Below, in pieces: positions 1 to 6,763 of a stretch of 14,605 nt of DNA; the stretch's first letter is position 1, and every line of letters starts with the position of its first letter. The translations under genes and the position numbers were made by a program. This DNA comes from Desulfovibrionaceae bacterium (GTDB taxonomy: Bacteria; Pseudomonadota; Gammaproteobacteria; Burkholderiales; Burkholderiaceae_C): positions 1 to 14,605 of the forward strand of contig WRJY01000314.1 of NCBI GenBank assembly GCA_009778355.1, written 5' to 3'. The notes beneath the pieces were generated by a model, which worked only from the letters and a program-made list of their open reading frames with translations, made no database searches and had not been told where the DNA came from.

Positions 1-230
1 CCTTCCAGCGCGGCCAGGCGCTGCTCCAGCACGTCGGTGGTGGGGTTCATGATGCGGGTGTAGATGTTGCCCGGCACTTTCAGGTCGAATAGGTCCGCGC
101 CGTGCTGAGCGCTGTCGAAGGCGTAGGCCACCGTCTGGTAAATGGGCGCGGCCACCGACTTGGTCGTCGGATCGGGCCGGTAGCCGGCGTGAACGAGCCG
201 GGTTTCAAATTTCCAGGCGGGTTGGGACAT
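1..230 (-). CDS. metY: O-acetylhomoserine sulfhydrylase (MetY-type), 5' end only
   Basis: This is the first 76 codons of a PLP-dependent Cys/Met-metabolism enzyme; the remainder lies beyond the left edge. The family makes homocysteine from O-acetylhomoserine and sulfide in the cytoplasm. The translation opens with MSQPAWKFETRLVHAGYRPD, followed by the family segments SVAAPIYQTVAYAF and IYTRIMNPTTDVLEQRLAALEG. These match the start of O-acetylhomoserine aminocarboxypropyltransferases; the YTRIMNPT block contributes to the substrate/cofactor site. The ATG at 230 follows a purine-rich AAAGGA with 6 nt spacing, so the start is well supported. MetY and the related MetZ or MetB are hard to separate from the N-terminus alone, but the LFDLKVPGNIYTR wording is typical of MetY. 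Confidence 0.88.
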   Translation of the reverse strand, partial: MSQPAWKFETRLVHAGYRPDPTTKSVAAPIYQTVAYAFDSAQHGADLFDLKVPGNIYTRIMNPTTDVLEQRLAALE

Positions 231-490
231 GGCGAATCCTTTCGGCAAAAAACGCTGCTTGATCGATGGCGCCGCAGACGCAAAACGCCACGGCCTTGTT
301 GGGGCACGCAGACAGAGCCATTGCCCCCACAGCCTGCGCACACCGGTAGTCTAGGGCCTTGCCTTGGGGTGGCCTCAGACTTTTTGTTCATAAGCTCATG
401 CCGCGCCGGGCCGCATCTAGCCACCGCTTGTATCCGGGGGGTCGCGCCGCAGCATGGCATCCATCGGCAGCCGATCCAGCTTGCGCGTTT
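231..490. other. intergenic region upstream of metY
   Basis: About 260 nt lie between the end of the GtrA-like reading frame and the metY start. Open frames across it are low-complexity shadows without a plausible family. It presumably holds the metY promoter and leader, but I find no convincing -35/-10 pair, SAM or cobalamin riboswitch core, or terminator by eye. Confidence 0.5.
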
Positions 491-730
491 TCAGGCTCGA
501 TCGCGAAACACGAATCGCTTGTCGAGCCCATACTTGGCGACGTAGCCGATCGCCAGGCCGATCACGCCGCCCAGGTAGCGCATCCAGCGGGTGCCGAACG
601 GGGCGTGAAAGCCGAATTCAAAGCCCCAGAAAATGACCGTGGTGGCCACGCGCAACAGCGCATCCTGCGCGCCGATGTTGGCCGCCGTGGAGATGGCCGC
701 GAACAGCGCGTACAGCAGGGCGATACGTTC
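491..730 (-). pseudogene. GtrA-like membrane protein, short and lacking a standard start
   Basis: The frame gives 79 residues beginning ERIALLYALFAAISTAANIG and ending GYVAKYGLDKRFVFRDRA. Hydrophobic segments lie near residues 3-20, 27-40 and 50-66. The closing K-Y-x-L-D-K-R-F-V-F pattern is typical of GtrA-family proteins, small membrane proteins linked to polyprenol-linked sugar transfer. Two things are odd. Going upstream, the frame reaches a stop inside mog without any ATG, GTG or TTG. The ATG overlapping the mog stop (730-732) is in a different frame. The product is also shorter than the roughly 120-145 residues usual for GtrA proteins, as if TM1 were fused directly to the third segment (TVIFWGFEFGF). 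A non-canonical start, for example CTG, cannot be excluded. The family call is moderately sure; the pseudogene status is inference. Confidence 0.5.
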
Positions 731-1334
731 ATCGAGCGGGCCGCGCGGCGCTCTTGGGGCGGAACGCCTGGCACACCGCGTCGCGGGTTTCGAGGTAGGG
801 GCCGCCGATCAGGTCGATGCAGTAGGGCACGGCGGCGAAAATGCCATGAACCACGGTCTGGCCGCTGGCGTCTTTCAGGCCCTCCAGCGTTTCGGCGATC
901 GACTTGGGCTGGCCCGGCAGGTTGATGATGAGGCTGCGCCCGCAAATCACCGCTACCTGGCGCGAGAGGATGGCGGTAGGCACGAAGCGCAGGCCGATCT
1001 GGCGCATCTGCTCGCCAAAACCCGGCATCACCTTGTCGGCCACGGCCAGCGTGGCTTCGGGCGTGACGTCGCGCGGCGCGGGGCCGGTGCCGCCGGTGGT
1101 CAGCACCAAGGCGCAGCCGGCATCCGCCAGTTCGATCAAGGTCTGGCTGATAAGCGCCTGCTCGTCGGCAATCAGGCGCGGCTCGAAATGGATGGGGTTT
1201 TTCAGCGCCTTGCCAAGCCAGTCCTGCAAGGCCGGCAAGCCCTGATCCTGATAGACGCCTTTGGCGGCGCGGTCGCTGATGGAAACGATGCCGATTTTCA
1301 CGGCGTCATGCGGAGCTTGTGATTCCTGAGACAT
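729..1334 (-). CDS. mog: molybdopterin adenylyltransferase Mog
   Basis: The 201-residue protein is close to the usual length (E. coli Mog is 195) and matches Mog along its whole length. Mog adenylylates molybdopterin so that MoeA can insert molybdate, the last common step of molybdenum cofactor synthesis in the cytoplasm. Visible motifs are SISDRA (18-23), the nucleotide-binding TTGGTGPAPRDVTPE (79-93), MPGFGEQMRQIGLRFVPTAI (103-122), NLPGQPKS (138-145) and VVHGIFAAVPYCI (161-173). The ATG at 1334 follows an A+T-rich stretch without a clear Shine-Dalgarno. It lies 42 nt after yjgA on the same strand, so the two may be cotranscribed. Confidence 0.95.
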   Translation of the reverse strand: MSQESQAPHDAVKIGIVSISDRAAKGVYQDQGLPALQDWLGKALKNPIHFEPRLIADEQALISQTLIELADAGCALVLTTGGTGPAPRDVTPEATLAVADKVMPGFGEQMRQIGLRFVPTAILSRQVAVICGRSLIINLPGQPKSIAETLEGLKDASGQTVVHGIFAAVPYCIDLIGGPYLETRDAVCQAFRPKSAARPAR

Positions 1335-1376
1335 GAAATTGCTATTTAATTAGTAGCGCGATTGTTTTCGAGATTC

Positions 1377-2036
1377 TCAGGCGCTGGCCCTCTCCCCCAG
1401 CCCCTCTCCCGCAAGCGGGCGAGGGGAATGCGATTCAGCGCGTTCAAGCGCATCGCGCACCAACTGGAACAACTCGCGGTATGCGCGCCCGTGGCGCTGC
1501 GCTTGACCCGCGGCGGGAGCTGACAGGGCGTCCTTGCGCGCCTGGCGCACCAGCGCGCGCAACTGCTGCATGTCGGTGGCGGGAAATTGCGCGGCCCAGT
1601 CGCTCACGGCGGCGTTGTCGGCCACCAGCCGTTCGCGCCAGCGTTCGGCGGCGTGCAGGCGCAGGGTGTCGCGGACCGAGCCTTTTTGCTGCTCGTCCAG
1701 CGCGGCGCGGATGGCTTCGATCTGCTCTTCGGGCAACTGGCGCATCAGCTTGCCGACGAACTGGCTCTGGCGGCGCCGGCCCTCGAAGTTGCCGATGCGC
1801 CCCAACTCTTGCAGCGCATCAAGCAACCGGGCCGGCAGCGCCAGCGGCTCCAGCAGGCCGGCGCGCAATGTCAATAGTTGCTCGCCGAGCGCCTGCAACT
1901 CGGCGCTGTGGGCTTTCAGTTCGGTCTTGCTGGGGCCATCGCCTCGTTGCTCGCGCTTGAGTTCCTCGTCCGCTTCGCTGCCTTCGGCGACGAATTGGCC
2001 GCGCACGAAATAGCCTTTTGGGGGTTTGCGGGACAT
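1377..2036 (-). CDS. yjgA: YjgA/DarP, DUF615 ribosome-associated protein
   Basis: Starting at MSRKPPKGYFVRGQF, the protein has 219 residues; E. coli YjgA (DarP, a factor for late 50S ribosomal subunit assembly) has 183. The family pattern is visible in the basic N-terminus, LKREQ near 30, RIGNFEGRRRQSQFVGKLMR in the middle, WRERL, and the RPLVRQARKD-like segment LRALVRQARKD. The last 18 residues (SHSPRPLAGEGLGERASA) are unlike the family and come from a REP-like repeat at 1385-1426. The start is ambiguous. MSRKP has no Shine-Dalgarno, whereas an in-frame ATG at 2060 is preceded by GGAGG at good spacing and would add MVADMILF. I prefer MSRKP by family convention. The gene is divergent from pmbA. 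Confidence 0.92.
   Translation of the reverse strand: MSRKPPKGYFVRGQFVAEGSEADEELKREQRGDGPSKTELKAHSAELQALGEQLLTLRAGLLEPLALPARLLDALQELGRIGNFEGRRRQSQFVGKLMRQLPEEQIEAIRAALDEQQKGSVRDTLRLHAAERWRERLVADNAAVSDWAAQFPATDMQQLRALVRQARKDALSAPAAGQAQRHGRAYRELFQLVRDALERAESHSPRPLAGEGLGERASA
1385..1426. repeat. REP-like palindrome (family A) in the 3' end of yjgA
   Basis: A run of the form CCCTCTCCCCCAG leads into an imperfect hairpin, 1401-1411 against 1416-1426, with one mismatch. The arms are CCCCTC-CCCG and CGGG-GAGGGG. The same word arrangement recurs at 8992-9033 and, on the minus strand, at 12674-12716. Here it supplies the last codons and approaches the stop of yjgA. Confidence 0.75.
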
Positions 2037-2058
2037 AAAAAGTATCATATCCGCCACC

Positions 2059-3438
2059 ATGCAAGACACCTCCACCCCCCTGCCCGGCTTCAGTTATTCG
2101 CGCGCTTTCTTCGAAGATTTGGTGGACGCGGCGCTGGCGCACGCCAAGAAGCTGGGCGCCACCGATGCCGCCGCCGAAGCGTCCGAAGGCTCGGGCCTGA
2201 GCGTCAGCGTGCGCCAGGGCGCGCTGGAGACGGTGGAGCGCAACCGCGACAAGTCGCTCGGCGTGACGGTCTATGTCGGCCAGCGGCGAGGCAATGCCAG
2301 CACATCGGACTTTTCGCGCCCAGCCATCGAGCGCACCGTGCAGGCCGCCCACGACATCGCGCGCTTCACCGCCGAAGACCCGGCCTCTGGTCTGCCCGAC
2401 GACGCCGACATCGCCACCGATCAGCCCGACCTGCAACTGCTGCACCCCTGGCCGGTCACCAGCGAGCAAGCCGCCGGCATGGCGCTGGCCTGCGAGCGCG
2501 CCGCCTTCGCGGTGGACCGGCGCATCACCAACAGCGAAGGCGCCAGCGTTTCGGCGCAGCAAAGCCATTTCTTCAGCGCCCACACGCACGGCTTTCGCGG
2601 CGGCTACGCCAGTTCGCGCCACAGCCTGTCGGTGGCGCCGATTGCCTCGCTGCCAGGCAAGGGCGGCGGCGACATGCAGCGCGACTACTGGTACAGCTCG
2701 ATGCGCGACGCGCGCCAACTGGCCAGCCCCGAAGCGGTGGGCCGCTACGCCGCCGAACGCGCGCTCAGCCGCCTGCAAAGCCGCAAGATCGCCACGCGCG
2801 AATGCCCGGTGCTGTTCGAGTCGCCCCTGGCCGCCGGCCTGCTGGGCGCCTTCGTGCAGGCGGTGAGCGGCGGCGCGCTGTACCGCAAAACCACCTTCCT
2901 GGTCGATTCGCTGGGTCAGCCGGTGTTTCCCGGCCACATCGACATCGACGAAGACCCGTTCGTGCCCGGCGGCAAGGGCTCGTCGCCGTTCGACGAGGAA
3001 GGCGTGCGCGTGCAACGCCGCAAGGTGGTGGACGGCGGGCGCGTGCAGGGCTACTTTCTCGGCACCTATTCGGCGCGCAAGCTGGGCATGAAGACCACCG
3101 GCAATGCCGGCGGCTCGCACAACCTCACGTTCACCTCGCGCCGCACGCAGCCGGGCGACGACCTCCCGGCCATGCTGCGCAAGCTGGGCACCGGCCTGTT
3201 CGTGACCGAGCTGATGGGCCAGGGCGTGAACTACGTCACCGGCGACTACTCGCGCGGCGCCAGCGGCTTCTGGGTGCAAAACGGCCAGATCGCCTACCCG
3301 GTGCAAGAGATCACCATCGCCGGCAACCTGCGCGACATGTTCATGGGCATCGAGGCCGTGGGCGCCGACGCCTACAACTACGGCGCCAAGACGATTGGCT
3401 CGGTGCTGGTGGGGCGGATGAAGGTGGCGGGCAATTGA
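2059..3438 (+). CDS. pmbA: TldD/PmbA family metalloprotease component (PmbA/TldE)
   Basis: The protein has 459 residues, close to E. coli PmbA/TldE (450). In E. coli the TldD-TldE heterodimer is a cytoplasmic protease that matures peptides such as microcin B17 and contributes to CcdA antitoxin turnover. Family segments include SVRQGALETVERNRDKSLGV (about 50-69), the central TREC/VLFES block, GNAGGSHNLTF (about 353), LFVTELMGQGVNYVTGDYSR (about 383-402) and the end IGSVLVGRMKVAGN. As in other TldE subunits, I see no HExxxH zinc site, which belongs to TldD. The ATG at 2059 lacks a clear Shine-Dalgarno; an upstream TTG at 2026 is a less likely start. The stop codon's last base touches the left terminal repeat of the MITE-like element. 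Confidence 0.95.
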   Translation: MQDTSTPLPGFSYSRAFFEDLVDAALAHAKKLGATDAAAEASEGSGLSVSVRQGALETVERNRDKSLGVTVYVGQRRGNASTSDFSRPAIERTVQAAHDIARFTAEDPASGLPDDADIATDQPDLQLLHPWPVTSEQAAGMALACERAAFAVDRRITNSEGASVSAQQSHFFSAHTHGFRGGYASSRHSLSVAPIASLPGKGGGDMQRDYWYSSMRDARQLASPEAVGRYAAERALSRLQSRKIATRECPVLFESPLAAGLLGAFVQAVSGGALYRKTTFLVDSLGQPVFPGHIDIDEDPFVPGGKGSSPFDEEGVRVQRRKVVDGGRVQGYFLGTYSARKLGMKTTGNAGGSHNLTFTSRRTQPGDDLPAMLRKLGTGLFVTELMGQGVNYVTGDYSRGASGFWVQNGQIAYPVQEITIAGNLRDMFMGIEAVGADAYNYGAKTIGSVLVGRMKVAGN

Positions 3439-3673
3439 ACCTAAAAACGGCAGTTGAGCGCTTATTTACCTTCGTAACCTCTTATGAATGCAGAAGTTTT
3501 TGACTTCGATCGACATCACCATTTGGGTGAGATCGCTATGCGCCCGCCAGCACCGCGCTCGACGCGCCATGCGGCGTTGCTCGTCCTTGCAGGCAGTAGC
3601 CTGCCGCGTCCTCGCGTCTTGCCTGGCACGCCGATCACGGCACTGGCGGGCACATCCAACTGCCGTTTTTAGG
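3439..3673. mobile_element. MITE-like element, 235 bp, with 18-19 bp terminal inverted repeats
   Basis: A perfect 19-bp inverted repeat frames this stretch: AACCTAAAAACGGCAGTTG at 3438-3456 and CAACTGCCGTTTTTAGGTT at 3657-3675. If the outermost base pair is assigned to the flanks, the element is 3439-3673 with 18-bp ends and a 4-bp target duplication TTGA (3435-3438 and 3674-3677). No transposase is encoded, so it would be non-autonomous. Inside are further inverted repeats: GCCCGCCAG 3542-3550 with CTGGCGGGC 3643-3651, and GCAGGC-AGTA-GCCTGC at 3589-3604, suggesting a folded transcript or DNA secondary structure. The element abuts the pmbA stop, the TGA of which partly lies in the putative target duplication. 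Confidence 0.7.
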
Positions 3674-3730
3674 TTGAAATGACCGCCCCGCCGCTCGCGC
3701 ACCCCTTTCCCCGCTGGGCGAATCCTCCCC

Positions 3731-3843
3731 GCTCCTCTCCCCGCCGTGGGAAGGTTGGGGTGGGGGCCAGCGCCGCAACCAACGCTGAGAGCCTTGCGAA
3801 CGCCATCGCCCCCATCCCTGCCTTCCCCCAAAAGGGGAAGGAG
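3731..3843 (+). repeat. composite double-hairpin REP-like element (family B) upstream of maf
   Basis: The element begins GCTCC and ends GGAG. A left G/C hairpin-like part (3731-3755) is followed by GGGGTGGGGGCCAGCG and a roughly 55-nt spacer. It ends in a perfect 8-bp hairpin, CCTTCCCC 3821-3828 with GGGGAAGG 3834-3841. The same order of blocks is found on the minus strand at 12561-12664. It resembles the BIME/REP class of bacterial interspersed palindromes. Nothing else is visible between the MITE and maf. Confidence 0.65.
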
Positions 3844-3886
3844 TTGGATTCGCGGATTTCATACCCTGCGGCTGAAGCGGCGCGGC

Positions 3887-4492
3887 ATGACTGAAATAAC
3901 CGCCCCGCTCCCCGCCCGCCCGCTGGTACTTGGCTCCACCTCGCGCTACCGGCGCGAATTGCTGGGCCGGCTGGGCTTGGCGTTTGACGTGCAGGCGCCG
4001 CAAGTGGACGAAACCCCGCGGCCCGGCGAAGCGCCCGCGGCGCTGGCGCGGCGGCTGGCGCTGGCCAAGGCGCGCGACGTGGCCGCACGGCGGCCCGAAG
4101 CCATCGTCATCGGCTCCGACCAGGTGGCCGATCTGGACGGTCAACCGCTCGGCAAGCCCGGCACGCACGAACGCGCCGCCCGGCAACTGCGCCGCATGAG
4201 CGGGCGCGTGGTGGTCTTTCATACCGCACTGGCGGTGGCGTGCCGCGCCAGCGGCTTCGAGCAGCAGGACCTGGCGCCCGTCGAAGTGCGGTTCCGCGAC
4301 CTGAGCGATGGCGAGATCGAGCGTTACCTGCGGGCCGAGCAACCCTACGACTGCGCCGGCAGCGCCAAGAGCGAGGGGCTGGGCATCGCCTTGCTGGAGG
4401 CCATCGTCAGCGACGACCCCACGGCGCTGATTGGCCTGCCGCTGATCCGCACCGCGCGCCTGCTGCGCGCGGCGGGGCTGGTGTTGCCATGA
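3887..4492 (+). CDS. maf: Maf/YceF-type nucleoside triphosphate pyrophosphatase
   Basis: The 201-residue protein has the family core GSTSRYRRELL (16-26), VDETPRPGE (40-48), the catalytic-site GSDQV with D78, GKPGT (89-93), and CAGSAKSEGLGIALLE (156-171). The AGSxKSEG form and the CxAPxVDETP context match the YceF subgroup, which hydrolyses 7-methyl-GTP, a house-cleaning role in the cytoplasm. The ATG at 3887 has no clear Shine-Dalgarno, and its upstream region is repeat-derived. The stop overlaps the next gene's start (ATGA), so the two are translationally coupled. A 17-nt near-copy of the maf start region lies at 3675-3691. Confidence 0.93.
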   Translation: MTEITAPLPARPLVLGSTSRYRRELLGRLGLAFDVQAPQVDETPRPGEAPAALARRLALAKARDVAARRPEAIVIGSDQVADLDGQPLGKPGTHERAARQLRRMSGRVVVFHTALAVACRASGFEQQDLAPVEVRFRDLSDGEIERYLRAEQPYDCAGSAKSEGLGIALLEAIVSDDPTALIGLPLIRTARLLRAAGLVLP

Positions 4493-5283
4493 GCGCCGCT
4501 CCCGGAACGCTTTACCTGGTGCCGACGCCGCTGGACCACGGCTGCGACAGCCAGTTGCCGCTGTCCGGCGTGTTGCCGCTGGGCACGATCGAAGTGGCGG
4601 CGTCGCTGTCGCACTGGATCAGCGAGAACGCCAAATCGACCCGCGCCTTTCTCAAGCGCGTGGATGCCGAGCGGCCGCTGACGCGGCCCGTGCAGGCGCA
4701 GCAGATCGTCGAGTTGCCGCGCCTGATCCACAAAAAGGGCGACCATGCGGGCGGCGCATTCACGCCTGGGCATGGCTTCGATGCCCGTCCCCTGCTGGCC
4801 CCGGCCTTGCAGGGCCACAACATGGGGTTGGTCAGCGAGGCGGGGATGCCCGCCGTGGCCGACCCCGGCAGTTCAGTGGTGCGGGCGGCGCACGAGTTGG
4901 GCATCGCCGTCGTGCCGCTGGTCGGCCCGGCGTCGCTGCTGCTGGCGCTGGCCGCCAGCGGCCTGAACGGGCAGCGTTTTGCCTTCACTGGCTACCTGCC
5001 GCAAGACGAGGCCCTGCGCGCGCGGCAACTGAAGCAACTGGAAGCGCGCGCGCTGGAGACCGGCGAAACCCAGTTGTTCATCGAAACGCCCTACCGCAAC
5101 GCGGCGCTGATGCGCTCGATGCTGGCCAGCCTGCGCCCCGGCACCCGCCTGGCCGTGTGCAGCGCCGTCACGCTGCCGCAGGCCAGCGCCGTCACCAAAA
5201 CGGTGGCCCAATGGCGCGCGCCGCCCGGCCCCGCGGCGGGCCACGATCTCAAAATGCCCGCGGTCTATGCCATTGGCGTGTGA
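4489..5283 (+). CDS. SAM-dependent methyltransferase, tetrapyrrole methylase (RsmI-like) superfamily
   Basis: The 264-residue protein opens GTLYLVPTPLDHGC. It carries the superfamily core GLVSEAGMPAVADPGSSVV (113-131), VPLVGPASLLLALAASGLNG (142-161) and FAFTGYLPQ. These correspond to the SAM-binding segments of RsmI, the 16S rRNA C1402 2'-O-methyltransferase. The N-terminal part differs from true RsmI (no ATPIGNLGDL), so this is probably the RsmI paralogue that sits beside maf in many Burkholderiales; its substrate is unknown to me. It starts inside the maf stop codon with a 4-nt overlap. Confidence 0.88.
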   Translation: MSAAPGTLYLVPTPLDHGCDSQLPLSGVLPLGTIEVAASLSHWISENAKSTRAFLKRVDAERPLTRPVQAQQIVELPRLIHKKGDHAGGAFTPGHGFDARPLLAPALQGHNMGLVSEAGMPAVADPGSSVVRAAHELGIAVVPLVGPASLLLALAASGLNGQRFAFTGYLPQDEALRARQLKQLEARALETGETQLFIETPYRNAALMRSMLASLRPGTRLAVCSAVTLPQASAVTKTVAQWRAPPGPAAGHDLKMPAVYAIGV

Positions 5284-5312
5284 AGGCCAAGCCGAATCAG
5301 TGTTTTCACGCA

Positions 5313-5341
5313 TTGATCTGCCTTCAGGCACTGCCTATAAA
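5313..5341 (+). promoter_or_regulatory. probable sigma70 promoter of the liv operon
   Basis: A -35 candidate TTGATC (5313-5318) is separated by 17 bp from the -10 candidate TATAAA (5336-5341), in an otherwise G+C-rich region. A start near 5348 would give a leader of about 145 nt before livK. The leader holds short G/C inverted repeats (CGTGC/GCACG; GGCGCG/CGCGCC) but no poly-T tract or leader peptide that I can defend as an attenuator. Confidence 0.5.
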
Positions 5342-5493
5342 ATCAGTCTTCTCGGTACAAGCGCGTGCCTTGCGCACGGCGCGTTGGATTTGTATCCGCG
5401 CGCGCCGTCAAACGCCAAGTCCGGTGCTGGCCGCTTCGCCATCCGGGGCGGGCGGCTGACGCAACCCCAACCATCCAGACAGAAAGGTTTTAG

Positions 5494-6612
5494 ATGAAAC
5501 TGTCCCGCACCACCTCCATCATCATGGCCGCCGCCTTCGCCGCGCTGGGCGGCGCGGCCCAGGCTGCCGACACCGTCAAGATCGCCATCGCCGGCCCCAT
5601 CAGCGGCCCGGTGGCCCAGTATGGCGACATGGTCAAGGCCGGCGTGCTGACCGCCATCGAGCAGATCAACGCCGCCAATGGCGCGGGCGGCAACAAACTG
5701 GAACCCGTGTTCATGGACGATGCCTGCGAACCCAAGCAGGCCGTGGTGGTGGCCAACAAGATCGTCAGCGACAAGATTCATTTCGTGATTGGCCACGTCT
5801 GCTCCGGCGCGACGATTCCGGCCTCCGAGATTTACGAAAACGAAGGCATCGTGATGGTCACGCCCTCGGCCACTTCGCCGGTGCTGACCGAAGGCAAGAA
5901 GCGCAAGTTCATCTTCCGCACCATTGGCCGCGACGACCAGCAAGGCCCGGCGGCGGCGCAGTTCGTCATCAGCCACCTCAAACCCGCGAAGGCGGCGGTG
6001 CTGCACGACAAGCAGTCCTATGGCCAAGGCATCGCCACCTCGGTCAAGAACGAACTTGAAAAAGCCCATATTCCGGTGGTGCTGTTCGAGGGCTTGAACG
6101 CGGGCGATTCGGACTATTCGGCCATCGTCACCAAGCTGAAGTCACAGGGCGTGGACTTCGTCTATTTCGGCGGCTACCACCCCGAAATGGGCCTGCTGAT
6201 GCGCCAAGCGCGCGAGCAAGGCGTGAAGGCGCAGTTCATGGGGCCGGAGGGCGTGGGCAACAACGCCATCACGGCGATCGCGGGCGACGCTTCCGAAGGA
6301 ATGCTGGTTACGCTGCCGGCCGACTTTGCCGCCGAACCGGCCAACGCCGCCATCGTGAAAGCCTTCGCCGACGCCAAGCGCGACATCAACGGCCCGTTCC
6401 AGATGGGCGCTTACGCGGGCATCAAGATCATTGCCGATGCCATGGCCGGCGCCAAGAGCACGGATCCGTCCAAGGTGGCCGCGTACATGCACAAGACCAC
6501 GTTCGAGACGCCGCTGGGCGCCGCGGCCTACGACGCGCAAGGCGATCTGAAGTCGTACAAGTTTGTCGTTTTCAAGTGGCACAAGGATTCGTCCAAGACC
6601 GTGGCCGAGTAA
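5494..6612 (+). CDS. livK: branched-chain amino acid ABC transporter substrate-binding protein
   Basis: The 372-residue protein is a periplasmic type I binding protein, like E. coli LivJ/LivK (about 367). It has a clear signal peptide, MKLSRTTSIIMAAAFAALGG followed by AAQA and a cut before ADTVKIA (about residue 24). Family segments are KIAIAGPISGPVAQYGDMVK, DDACEPKQAVVVANKIV, FVIGHVCSGATIPASEIY, VTPSATSPVLT and FRTIGRDDQQGPAAAQF. The ATG at 5494 follows AGAAAGG with 6 nt spacing. It is the first gene of livKHMGF. Leucine, isoleucine and valine are the expected ligands by family, but related proteins take other amino acids or amides, so specificity is inferred. Confidence 0.94.
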   Translation: MKLSRTTSIIMAAAFAALGGAAQAADTVKIAIAGPISGPVAQYGDMVKAGVLTAIEQINAANGAGGNKLEPVFMDDACEPKQAVVVANKIVSDKIHFVIGHVCSGATIPASEIYENEGIVMVTPSATSPVLTEGKKRKFIFRTIGRDDQQGPAAAQFVISHLKPAKAAVLHDKQSYGQGIATSVKNELEKAHIPVVLFEGLNAGDSDYSAIVTKLKSQGVDFVYFGGYHPEMGLLMRQAREQGVKAQFMGPEGVGNNAITAIAGDASEGMLVTLPADFAAEPANAAIVKAFADAKRDINGPFQMGAYAGIKIIADAMAGAKSTDPSKVAAYMHKTTFETPLGAAAYDAQGDLKSYKFVVFKWHKDSSKTVAE

Positions 6613-6639
6613 GCCTCCGCACGTCGCTTGAAACGCGCC

Positions 6640-6724
6640 CCCGCGCCATGCCGCGAGCCGGCGGCGCGGGCCTGATACGCTGGTTCCCCCATGCCCTGCC
6701 CGCGCCTGACGCCGGCAGGCAGGG
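6640..6724 (+). promoter_or_regulatory. two hairpins in the livK-livH gap
   Basis: The 151-nt gap holds two inverted repeats. CCCGCGCC (6640-6647) pairs with GGCGCGGG (6663-6670), an 8-bp stem with a 15-nt loop. CCCTGCC (6694-6700) pairs with GGCAGGG (6718-6724), a 7-bp stem with a 17-nt loop. Neither is followed by a T run. By analogy with other binding-protein transporter operons, they may shield the 3' end of the livK mRNA or attenuate transcription so that more binding protein than permease is made. Function is inference. Confidence 0.4.
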
Positions 6725-6763
6725 TTGCCGTGCATTATTGCGCCGCAACCGAACCCTTTCGTC

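Noticed and set aside
1819..3503. Long open frames overlapping pmbA on both strands (up to about 540 codons)
   Set aside because: They are out-of-frame shadows of a G+C-rich gene. Composition is rich in Arg, Ala, His and Pro with no family motif, while the pmbA frame matches TldE end to end.
3466..3831. Minus-strand 121-codon frame through the MITE and composite repeat
   Set aside because: It spans two unrelated repeat elements and gives a basic, low-complexity peptide. A coding role is not supportable.
5342..5493. livK leader considered as a riboswitch or attenuator with leader peptide
   Set aside because: There are short inverted repeats but no run of Leu/Ile/Val codons behind a start, no terminator with T tract, and no known riboswitch core.
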